This document shows, piece by piece, positions 41,875 to 50,700 of a stretch of DNA of 64,000 nt; position 1 is the stretch's first letter, and each line of letters starts with the position of its first letter. The DNA is from Pelomonas saccharophila_A (lineage in GTDB: Bacteria > Pseudomonadota > Gammaproteobacteria > Burkholderiales > Burkholderiaceae_C). The notes below the pieces were generated by a model. The model had not been told where the DNA came from. It searched no databases and worked only from the letters and a program-made list of their open reading frames with translations. Location of the stretch: NCBI RefSeq assembly GCF_031458095.1, contig NZ_JAVDXU010000004.1:1-64000 (forward strand), in the 5' to 3' direction. A program made the position numbers and the translations under genes.

Positions 41875-44424
41875 ATGGACGCCAACTCGCAACGCTTCTG
41901 GCTCTGGTCGCGACCGGCGGACTGGGTCGTGGGAGACGGTTGCGCCATCGCTCCGCGCGATGCCGCGCACGGCGGCGTGGAGGAAGTGCTGTCCCTGGCT
42001 TCGGAACTCGGCGTCCCGCCCCTGATCGATGGCGCTTCGCGCCTGGCGCGTGCCGAGACCGAGATGGCCATGCTGCCGCTGCTGCGCGACCGCTTCGGCA
42101 GCTACGCCCGCTGGGACCCACGGCCCACGCCCGAGGGCCCGGGCGGCTCGCTGATGGGCTTCGGCGCCTTCCCCGGCGAGGTGCCGCGCTACGCCACCTC
42201 GGCCCCCGGCGCGCCGACGGCCATGGCCCTGGATGCCGATGACCGCATCGTCTTCGCCTTTGCCGATCGCGTGGAACTCTTTGACCTGCGCGACCGCCAT
42301 GAGCCGGTGCGCCTGGAACTGCCGCCGCTGTTCACGCCGCAAGCCGTCGCCTGCGATGCCCAGGGCGGGCGCTGGCTGCTGGATCGCGGCAACCGCCGCC
42401 TGGCCGTGCTGGCCGGCACGCCCTTCCCCGAGCGTGGCGACGTGGTGCGCGACGCCGGCAGCTTCCGCCCACAGCCCGAGAACGCCGACGACGCGCGACT
42501 CGAGTTGCTGCCCGAGTCCCTGCTCGACCCCACCCTGCGTCCCGTGGCCCTGGCAGCCAGCCCGCAGGGACGGCTTGCGGTGATCTCATGGGGACCGGAC
42601 GGCGAGTTGCACCTGACCGTCGTCGACGGCGCCGCCCGCAAGGCCACCGTCCTCGAAGGCGCTGAATACGCCCACGCCATCGCCTGGCTGGACGAGTCCG
42701 ACATCGCTTTGCGCGTTTCCGACCTGGCCGAAGCCCTGGTCTACGCGGCCGATGCGCCCGGACCGCAAAACCCGCTGGGCCGCCGCTACCCCAGCGCCGA
42801 TGCGGCCCCCGGCGGCTTTGTGGCCTCGCAGGACTGGCCGCCGCATCTGCCGCGGGTGCGTCCCCAGGACGTACCCGACGCGGCCGAAATCGCCGTCTTC
42901 AGCCGTGCCCTCGTGCCCCTGTCCTGGCGCGGCTTCGCGGCCAGCGGCACGGCGCAAGGCCGCACCTTGGACACGCAGTCCCTCGACCTGATCTGGCATC
43001 GCGTCTATGTCGAAGCCGTCATCCCGCCCGGCTGCGGCATGTTGGTGGAGCTGCGGGCCACGGACGAAGAGACCTTCAGCGGCGCCTGGTGGCCGCACTG
43101 GTTTGGCGATGCGAGCGCCCTGCAGACCGAACTATCCGCCGGCACACCCCGCGCCGCCTGGCTGGCCTGTCCCAGCGAGTTGCCCCATCACGCCAGCCTG
43201 CTCGGCTGCGCGCCGCAGGCGAATCGCGTCGGCCTGTTCGGCGCCCTGGTGCAGCGCGCCGGCATGCAGTTGCGCGAGCTGCGCGGCCGCCGCCTGCAAT
43301 TGCGCGTCAGCCTGTTCGGCAACGGTCGCGCCACGCCTCAGATCGCCGCCGTGCGCGTCTGGGGCGACCGCTTCTCCTATCTGCGCCGCTACCTGCCCGA
43401 GCTGTATCGCGACGATCCCGTCTTCGACCGCAGCGCCGGCGGCGATGCGACGCGGCACGACTTCCTCGAGCGCTTCATCGGCCTGTTCGAAAGCCTGCTG
43501 ACGCCGCTGGAGGACCAGGTCGCCGATGCCCGCGTGCTGACCTCACCGAACAGCACACCGCCCGACGCACTGGACTGGCTGGCCCGCTGGACCGGCGAAC
43601 GCTTCCCATCCCGCCTGCCCACGGCGCACAAGCGCGCCTGGCTGGCCAACGCGCCGCTGCTGCGCCGCCTGCGCGGCACCCGTGGCGGCCTGGCCCTGGC
43701 CCTGGACATCGCCACCGACGGCGCCGTCAGCCTCGGCCGCATCATCGTGCTGGAGGACTTCCGGCTGCGCCGCACGCTGGCCACGCTGCTGGGCATCGAC
43801 CTGGAGCGCAGCGACGACCCGCTGCTGCCCGGCCTCGTCATCTCCGGCAACTCCTTTGTCGGCGACACGCTGACGCTGGGCGATGCCGACGACGCCCAGG
43901 CGCGTGCCGAGTTCCTGGCCCTGTTCGGCGAGGAGATCGATTCGGAGGCCGAGCGCCAGACCGTGGCCAGCGTCTACGAGCGCACCGCCCACCGCGCCAC
44001 CATCCTCGTGCACGAGGGGCTGGACGAAGACTTGATCGCCATGGTGCGCAATCTCGCCGAAGAGATCGCGCCCGCCCATGTCCTCGTCAAGGTGATGGCC
44101 GCCCGCGAGCCCTTCATGGTCGGCATCGCGGCCCTCGTCGGCGTGGACAGCTGGCTGCGTGCGCCGGTGCCGCTGGAAGTGGCGCGTGTCGACCAGAGCG
44201 GCATCGGCCGCGGCGATCGCATCACTGGCGGCGGGGCGCTGGACTGGCGGCTGGACGACAGCAGCGGCCTGGTCGCCTTCGACGGCGCGCCGCGCGCCCA
44301 CCTGGACGCGGCGCCCATCGGCAGCCCGGGCGGCCATCTGCTGCTCGACGGCCGCCGCTCCGAACCCCCGCCCGATGGCGTGATCGCGCGCTGGCGTTTC
44401 ACGCGACTTCCCGACCCCGAGTAA
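41875..44424 (+). CDS. Baseplate gpI-like protein with beta-propeller-like N-terminal region (Pvc12/Afp12)
   Basis: 849 residues. The C-terminal half is the tail protein I family: FSYLRRYLPELYRDD, then DFLERFIGLFESLLTPLEDQV, DALDWLARWTGERFP and LRGTRGGLALALDIAT, ending with PAHVLVKVMAA. The N-terminal about 450 residues have repeated short blocks (ALDADDRIVFAFADRVELFDL, LLDRGNRRLAVLAG, ALAASPQGRLAVISWG) like beta-propeller blades. Pvc12/Afp12 forms the outer wedge. The propeller-like part could carry fibres or contact the sheath. ATG 41875 sits immediately after the upstream stop. Confidence 0.9.
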   Translation: MDANSQRFWLWSRPADWVVGDGCAIAPRDAAHGGVEEVLSLASELGVPPLIDGASRLARAETEMAMLPLLRDRFGSYARWDPRPTPEGPGGSLMGFGAFPGEVPRYATSAPGAPTAMALDADDRIVFAFADRVELFDLRDRHEPVRLELPPLFTPQAVACDAQGGRWLLDRGNRRLAVLAGTPFPERGDVVRDAGSFRPQPENADDARLELLPESLLDPTLRPVALAASPQGRLAVISWGPDGELHLTVVDGAARKATVLEGAEYAHAIAWLDESDIALRVSDLAEALVYAADAPGPQNPLGRRYPSADAAPGGFVASQDWPPHLPRVRPQDVPDAAEIAVFSRALVPLSWRGFAASGTAQGRTLDTQSLDLIWHRVYVEAVIPPGCGMLVELRATDEETFSGAWWPHWFGDASALQTELSAGTPRAAWLACPSELPHHASLLGCAPQANRVGLFGALVQRAGMQLRELRGRRLQLRVSLFGNGRATPQIAAVRVWGDRFSYLRRYLPELYRDDPVFDRSAGGDATRHDFLERFIGLFESLLTPLEDQVADARVLTSPNSTPPDALDWLARWTGERFPSRLPTAHKRAWLANAPLLRRLRGTRGGLALALDIATDGAVSLGRIIVLEDFRLRRTLATLLGIDLERSDDPLLPGLVISGNSFVGDTLTLGDADDAQARAEFLALFGEEIDSEAERQTVASVYERTAHRATILVHEGLDEDLIAMVRNLAEEIAPAHVLVKVMAAREPFMVGIAALVGVDSWLRAPVPLEVARVDQSGIGRGDRITGGGALDWRLDDSSGLVAFDGAPRAHLDAAPIGSPGGHLLLDGRRSEPPPDGVIARWRFTRLPDPE

Positions 44425-44444
44425 CCCTTGCAAGGAGCGCCACC

Positions 44445-44756
44445 ATGGCCAAGTTCGAGATCAACGTCCCCTTCGAAACCGACCAGCCGACCGTCGTCGT
44501 CGAGGTCGATCCGCGCAGCCCGCTGGCCCGCGGCCGGCACAAGTTCCAGCTCGAGGTCATCGACGACTCGGGCAATGTGTCACTGCCCGACACCGTCGAC
44601 GTCATCGTGGCCGACCGCGAGCGCCCGACGGCCGTCATCGCCGGCCCCCAGGTCGCCGACCTCGGCAAGAACTTCGAGCTCAACGGCTCCAAGTCCTTCG
44701 ACATCGGCGGCGTCATCAAGACCTACCGCTACACCTATCTCGGCCCGGTGCGGTGA
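44445..44756 (+). CDS. Small Ig/PKD-like eCIS protein A
   Basis: 103 residues. The pattern is that of an Ig/PKD-type sandwich: PLARGRHKFQLEVIDDSGNVSLP, then VDVIVADRERPTAVI and a terminal FDIGGVIKTYRYTYLG that begins a second sandwich. It resembles the next small gene in the central strand pair. CAAGGAG precedes ATG 44445. Small Ig-like proteins adorn baseplates or fibres in tailed particles; the role here is inferred only. Confidence 0.7.
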   Translation: MAKFEINVPFETDQPTVVVEVDPRSPLARGRHKFQLEVIDDSGNVSLPDTVDVIVADRERPTAVIAGPQVADLGKNFELNGSKSFDIGGVIKTYRYTYLGPVR

Positions 44757-44764
44757 GACCCACC

Positions 44765-44980
44765 ATGGCCGTGCTGCCGGTCGGCAAGACGCTGGAGCAG
44801 GAGAAGCCGGTGCTGCTGGTCGAGAACAAGCTCGCCGCCGGCAAGCACCGCTTCACCCTCGTCGTCGTCAACGACAAGGGTGTGGAGAGCGAGCCGGTAT
44901 CGCTGGACGTGAGCGTGGGCCCGGGCCTGATCGTGCCGCGCCGTCCGGTAACGCCGATTGATAGAGGACTGATCCCATGA
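44765..44980 (+). CDS. Small Ig-like eCIS protein B
   Basis: 71 residues. LAAGKHRFTLVVVNDKGVESEPVSLDVSV matches the strand pair of the preceding protein (LARGRHKFQLEVIDDSGNVSLP), so the two are probably duplicates. ATG 44765 is eight bases after the preceding stop; an in-frame ATG-less extension to 44753 is possible. Its stop overlaps the next start (ATGA), so translation is coupled to the first of the three related large accessory genes. Confidence 0.65.
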   Translation: MAVLPVGKTLEQEKPVLLVENKLAAGKHRFTLVVVNDKGVESEPVSLDVSVGPGLIVPRRPVTPIDRGLIP

Positions 44981-45882
44981 ACGCCCTTGATGAAGTCGAT
45001 GCCCTGGAAGCGGCCGACCGGCCGGATCGCCCCTTCTACGACACCGGCGTGCTGCTGGGCAGCGACGACTTCCGCGACGAGCAGACCTATCACCGCTCCC
45101 GCCTGGCCCGCGCCCTGGCCTATCTGGCCGGTGCCGGCACGCTGATCGGGCTGAAGGCCGCGGCCGTCGCCAACGAGGCCGCTACCGAGCATGAGCTCAA
45201 GGTCGGTGCGGGCCTGGCCATCGACCGCCTGGGCCGTTTGATCGAAGTGCCACGCTCCTGGTGCGTGCGCCTGGAGCCCTGGTTCCTGGCGCAGCCTGCC
45301 GACGCGCTGCGGGCCGCCCATGGCGCCCAGGGCGTGGTGGCCGACCTCTTCCTGCGCTTCACGCCCCAGGCCCGCGGCCGCACGCCGAGCTTCGCCCAGG
45401 GCGCCTTCGACGCCACCGACGCCCTGGTGCCCAACCGCGTGCGCGATGCCTTCCGCTTCGAGCTCGTGCTGCGGCCGGATGCAAAAGACGCGCCGGCCAC
45501 CGACTTCCTGCCCCGCTCGCGCTTCCAGGCCGTGCGCGCTCTCGACCCGGCGGACCGGCCCGATGCCTTGCGTGACGCACTGCTCGACGGCTGGAACGAC
45601 GCGACCAATGACCATGCCCGCGATCTGGCCCGCCCCGACGGCGAGGCCCTGCCGCCCTTGCCCGAACACGGCGCGGCGGCCGACGGCTCGGCATCCTTGG
45701 CCGACCCGACCTCGCTCTTCCTCGCGCGGCTGCTGATCCCCACCCTCGAGGCGCCGGCGGCCGTCCCGCCCGGCACCCGTCCCACGGCCGACTTCACGGC
45801 CCTGGATGCCAGCCGCATCGACAACACCAGCCGCCGCTTCGCCTACCCGGCCGACGCACTCGCGGCGGTGTTCGGCATCTGA
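44977..45882 (+). CDS. eCIS accessory protein, family 'GVVxGLxV' member 1, unknown
   Basis: 301 residues. The N-terminal module (LLGSDDFRDEQTYHRSRLARALAYLAG, then GLKAAAVANEAATEHELKVGAGLAIDRLGRLIEV) has the same layout as the modules in the next two proteins: a helix with Q-x-Y, a GxxxGL strand, and a VxxGxAxxxxGxxI strand pair. The rest is helical and Pro/Ala-rich, without a known domain. The family seems typical of eCIS clusters, where it follows the wedge genes, in the slot of the Pvc13 fibre. No signal or membrane segment. Confidence 0.65.
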   Translation: MNALDEVDALEAADRPDRPFYDTGVLLGSDDFRDEQTYHRSRLARALAYLAGAGTLIGLKAAAVANEAATEHELKVGAGLAIDRLGRLIEVPRSWCVRLEPWFLAQPADALRAAHGAQGVVADLFLRFTPQARGRTPSFAQGAFDATDALVPNRVRDAFRFELVLRPDAKDAPATDFLPRSRFQAVRALDPADRPDALRDALLDGWNDATNDHARDLARPDGEALPPLPEHGAAADGSASLADPTSLFLARLLIPTLEAPAAVPPGTRPTADFTALDASRIDNTSRRFAYPADALAAVFGI

Positions 45883-45895
45883 ACCGGAGACCCTC

Positions 45896-47776
45896 ATGGC
45901 CATCCAGAAAGCCCCCCAGGTCTCGTTCGGCGCCGCCAGCGGCACCCAGCGCAGCGTCGTCAGCGTGGACACCGCCCGCGCCTTGCGCGAGGCCAATCTG
46001 ATGGTCGAGGAATCGCACCGCGTGCGACCACGCTGGTTCGACGGCAAATTCCTCGCCGCGCGCGACCTGACGCGCGAGCAGGCCTATTTCCTGGCCCGCC
46101 AGGCCGGCTTCGCGCGGGCTCTCGGCCCGGGTGTGGTGGAAGGGCTGGAGGTCTCGCAGGGCAGCGTGGCCACCGAGCTGCAGGTCAGCCCGGGCTTCGG
46201 CTACACGACGGCGGGCGAGCTGGTCGCCCTGACCGGCCCGGTGCGCGTGTCCCTGGCCCAGCTCTTCCAATTGCAGACCCTGGCCCAGCAACTCAGCGCC
46301 AGGAAGAAGCTGCTCGCGCCGCCGCTGCGCAACCGCACCGGCATCTTCGTGCTGGGACTGCGCGCGCTGGAGTTCAGCGCCAATCCGGTCTCCAGCTACC
46401 CCACGGGTCTCGATGCCGAGCGCACCGTGGAGCCCGGCGACATCGTCGAGGCCAGCGCGCTGACCCTGCACTATGTGGCCGACGCCCCAGGTGACCGCGT
46501 CGACGCGCTGCGCGGCGAGTTGGCGCGCGAGATCTTCGTGCAGCAGGCCGGCCCCAGCCTGCCGGCCGAGACCCTGGCCCTGGCCCTGGTGGCGCTGACG
46601 GGCGACACCGTGCGCTGGATCGACGTCCACCTGGCCCGCCGCACCGCTGGCCAGTCGCATGCCGACGTGCTGGGCTTCGGCTTCGCGCCGCGCCTGCTGC
46701 GCGAAGCCCATCTGGCCCAGTACCAGGCGCACCTGGATGACGTCATGAAGCGGCCCCTGGGCGCCCGCCCCAGCGCGGCCCAGTTCTTTTCGTCCCTGCC
46801 GGCCGCCGGGCCTCTGCCCGCCGCAGCGGTCAACACGGCCGACTTCAGCCAGAGCTGGCTGCCCGCCGGCATCGCCGCCGAGCTGACCCTGGTGCCGCAG
46901 GACGAGATCGCCATGCTGGTGGAGGAGTCGCTGACCCTGCCGCCCATCGACCTGCAGCTGGCCGCCGAGGCCCAGGCCTCGACCTTCGTCAGCATCCTCG
47001 TTCCCGTGCCCCGCGAAGCCCTGGCGCAGCGCGCCCGCGAGCTGCAGCAGCGGCTCACGCGGGCCCTGGTCGTGCCGGCCACGCGCTTGTCCGTCAAGCG
47101 TTCGCCCATCGAGTCCCTGCGCCTGCTCGAGAACACGCGCCTGGTGAAGACCGGCCTGTTCCCGCCCGCGCCGCCCACCGACCCGGTCGACACGGCCTGG
47201 GCCAGCCTGGTGAATGCCCAGACCACGCTCTGGTATGCGCGGCGGCGCAATGTGGCGCTGCGGCCCGAGGTGGAAGGCGTGGCCGTGGCCGTCATCAACG
47301 AAGGCTCCAACCCCGACCTCATCATCCGCGAGCGCTTCAAGGCCTTGGGTGAAACGGAGCGCGTGGACAAGCTGCTCGCCCGCTCCGACTCGCTGGCGCG
47401 GGCCGAGGCGGTCAAGCTGCTGTCCGCGACCAAGTTCTCAGAACCGCTGATGGCCCACGCCGCCCTGGCCCAGCTTGAGGCGCACAAGACCCTGGACGAG
47501 ACCGCCGTCGCCGAGGTCGCCACGGCACTGAACAAGCCGGGCGTGGCCGACGGCCTGGCCAAGCTGTCCGCCCAGCGCCCCGACCTGCTGAAGGACAAGG
47601 AGGCCCTGCACAAGCTGGCCGGCAGCGAGCACCTGCTGGACATGGGCCGCACGCTGTCGCGCAGCAGCGGCCAGGAGGCCCAGCGCCTGGCGGCCGACAT
47701 CAAGGTGCCGGCGCGCGGCAAGGCCAATCTCGACAAGGTGCTGGCGGCGCGCTTCATGCCCGCCAAGCCGCGCTGA
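45896..47776 (+). CDS. eCIS accessory protein, family 'GVVxGLxV' member 2, unknown
   Basis: 626 residues. The N-terminal module (RPRWFDGKFLAARDLTREQAYFLARQ ... GPGVVEGLEVSQGSVATELQVSPGFGYTTAGELVAL) occupies about residues 42-115. A second module around residue 348 (LTLPPIDLQLAAEAQASTFVSILVPVPRE) recurs in the large neighbour. The C-terminal 180 residues are helical (SLARAEAVKLLSATKFSEP ... ), with repeated Leu/Ala heptad-like spacing. It might be a structural fibre or plate component. GGAG precedes the ATG. No similarity to a known toxin is evident. Confidence 0.65.
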   Translation: MAIQKAPQVSFGAASGTQRSVVSVDTARALREANLMVEESHRVRPRWFDGKFLAARDLTREQAYFLARQAGFARALGPGVVEGLEVSQGSVATELQVSPGFGYTTAGELVALTGPVRVSLAQLFQLQTLAQQLSARKKLLAPPLRNRTGIFVLGLRALEFSANPVSSYPTGLDAERTVEPGDIVEASALTLHYVADAPGDRVDALRGELAREIFVQQAGPSLPAETLALALVALTGDTVRWIDVHLARRTAGQSHADVLGFGFAPRLLREAHLAQYQAHLDDVMKRPLGARPSAAQFFSSLPAAGPLPAAAVNTADFSQSWLPAGIAAELTLVPQDEIAMLVEESLTLPPIDLQLAAEAQASTFVSILVPVPREALAQRARELQQRLTRALVVPATRLSVKRSPIESLRLLENTRLVKTGLFPPAPPTDPVDTAWASLVNAQTTLWYARRRNVALRPEVEGVAVAVINEGSNPDLIIRERFKALGETERVDKLLARSDSLARAEAVKLLSATKFSEPLMAHAALAQLEAHKTLDETAVAEVATALNKPGVADGLAKLSAQRPDLLKDKEALHKLAGSEHLLDMGRTLSRSSGQEAQRLAADIKVPARGKANLDKVLAARFMPAKPR

Positions 47777-47790
47777 ACCGGAGCAATCAA

Positions 47791-50700
47791 ATGGCCAGCG
47801 ATCGCAGCACCCCCGCCCTGGACGGCTCGCGCATCGTCGCGCTGAAGGTGACGCCGCCGGCCGGCACCGCCCGCGGCCAGCACCTGGCCCTGGACCCCGG
47901 CGAGGTGGCCGTGGCCGTGCAGCCCCGCCTGTCCAGCCGCACCGCGCCCGATGGCGAACGGCGCATGAATGCCTTCGCCGGCCGCGCCCTGACCGCGCCG
48001 TTGCTGGAGGCCGAGCAGAACCAGCGCGCCCGCCGCATCGCGCTGCTGAACCGGGCCTTGAGTGCCGGCGTCGTCGAGGGCCTGGGCCTGGCCTTCGATG
48101 ACGACGCCATCGTGGCCATTGACACTGCCTCTGCACCACTGCCCGAGGGCGGGCTGGAGCTCGACAGCGTGCGCCGCATCACCATCGAGCCCGGCATGGC
48201 GCTGAGCGCTGGCGGCGAGGAGGTCGTCGTCCCCGCGGCCTTCTCCTTCGACCTGCTGGACCTGCCCGTCGTCGCGCCGCCCTGGCTGCTGTCCAACGCT
48301 GACCCGGCGCCCGCCCTGCCGGCCGAGGCCGATGGCAGCGTGCTGTTCGCCCGCGCCACCGGCCGCAGCCTGCGCACCCTGCTCGCCGCGGGTCGGCCGC
48401 TGCCCCAGGTCGGCATCGTCGTGCTGGAGCCCATCGAGCACCGCGTCGTCGAAGGCGCCGACCCCTTCGACCAATGCGAGCGCGACCTGGACGCCGAAGC
48501 CTTCGAGGACCAGGTGCGCCAGGACGCCGCCCGGCCCGTCTTCTATGCCTGGCCCGACGAATGGCTGCCCCTGCCCGCGCCGGGCAACAGCTGGCGCAAT
48601 GCCCTGGCCCATGCCGTCTTCGCCCGCGAGGCCCAGCTGGGCAACAGCCAGAGCATGCCCTGGCAGGCCAGCGGCGTGCCCCTGGCCCTGGTCGCCGTCA
48701 ACACGGCCTGGCAGCCGCTGTTCGCCGACCGTGCCGCCGTGGCCCGCCTGGGTGGCTGTCCGCGCGCCGAGGCCCATGCCAGGCTGGGCGCCGGCACCCG
48801 CTTCCTGTGGCAGGCCCGCATCGACCAGTTCACCGAACAGCTGACCGAAGCCGCCGCGGCCGGCGCCGACACCCAGGCCCTGGGCGAGCAGATGCTGACC
48901 CTGCCACCGGCCGGCCTGCTGCCGCGCGACGCCGTCAACGCCCGCGCCGCACGCCAGTCCTTCTTCCCCGCCACGCTCGATGTGGCCGCCTTGCCCCTGC
49001 CCATCGAGCAGCTGGATGCGGTGCTGGAAGCCGCGGCCGGCCTGTCGCCCATCGACCTCGCGGTGCGCGACAGCATCTGCGTCTATGTGCCGGTGCCGCA
49101 GACCCTGTTCGATCCCAAGCTGTTGCTGATCGAGGAGGTCGACGCCGACCACAAGATCGCCGATGCCATCGAGCGCTATGTGGACGACCGCGCCGACTGG
49201 CTGCGCCGCCGCCAGCGCCAGCGCCTGCAGCGCGAGGCCCTCAGCATCGCTGCCGAAGGGCCGGACAACACCGATGCCGTGCCCGACCCGGCGGACGACC
49301 CGCTGCGCGTCGAGGACGAGCGCCTGCTGCCACTGCTCCCCGCGCCCGCCGGCCTGCTGCACCGCTCGGCGAATGTGCGTGGCCTGCACCAGCATTTCCT
49401 GGATCACGCCACCGAGACGCTCGCCGTGGCCAAGGGCGATGTGCTGTTCGCCTGGGTGCAGCTGGACCGCGAGTTCCCGCCGCGCTCGCTGATGCTGCAG
49501 TGGCAGCTCGGTACGAGCTGGGAACACCGCGCCTACTGGGGCGAGAACCTGATCGGCTGGGGCGTGGACGGCACGCCCTCGCGGCTGCAGCAGTCCACCG
49601 ACCAGCCGCCCAGGGTGCCCACGCCGGGCCGTTGGCATCGCCTCGAGATCCCCGCCGCCGCGCTGGCCCTGGAAGACACGGCCGTCGGCGGCGTGGCCTT
49701 CACCCTCTTCGACGGCCAGGCCCTGTTCGGCCCCGTGGGCGTGCTGCGCGACGGCGTCGAGACCGTCTGGCTGGATCAGAAGACGCTGGACTCCGGCACG
49801 CTGCGCGGCGAAGGCGAGTCCTGGGATTTCGTCGCCGCCGCCGATGCCGACACGGCCTTCGAGAACGCCTACGACACCCGTGCCGACGCCAACGGCGGGC
49901 GGGAGTCGACCGAGCTGGCCACGCTGCTGGCCGACCCGCTGATTGCCGGCCGCAAGCTCGCCCCCGTCACCGGCGACGACAGCAAGCTGACGCCCACCGA
50001 GGCCGACCCCGTCAAGCGCGGCTTCCAGACCCTGGCGGCCCTGATCCAGGCCAACGGCCTGCGCCAGACCGTGGCCGATCTGTCCAGCCGCAGCGACGAG
50101 GCCGACGACGCCGTCAACCTCGGCTATCTGCGTGTGCAGACCGACATGTACCGGCTGCGCCAGACCGTGTTGAAGACCTCCCAGGCCAGCCGCTTCGCGG
50201 TGTCGCCGGCATTGACCCAGATCGCCGACCTCGACAACGCCAGCGCCACGCGCGAGCAGCTTTCCGATTTCTATGGCACGGTCAAGAGCGCGACCCAGCT
50301 GACGCGCCCGGACGGCGCGACCGCGCCGCCGGTCTTCCCCATCCGCACCCGCACCGGCGGCATCGCGCCCGTCCCCATGCCGCGAGGCATGGCCCGCGCA
50401 GCGGCGGCGGAGGTCAACGCGGAACGTGCCGCGGCTCTGAACGTGAGCAGCAATGTGGGCCTGGGCAAGAGCGTCGGCGGCTTCATGACGCCGGCACCTT
50501 CGCCCATCCGCGTCATCGCCACGCCGGTGTCCGGCATCGGCTCCGTCATCGGCCCCATCGCGAGCTTCACGCCGCCAGCGGCACCGGCTGCCGCCGGCCT
50601 GGGCGCCATCGTCGGCAGCCAGCTCGCCTTCGACCCGCGCTTCAACCTGGGCGGTCTCGTGCCCCTCGCCCCGGTGGCAGCGCCGCCGCCGCCCAGCACC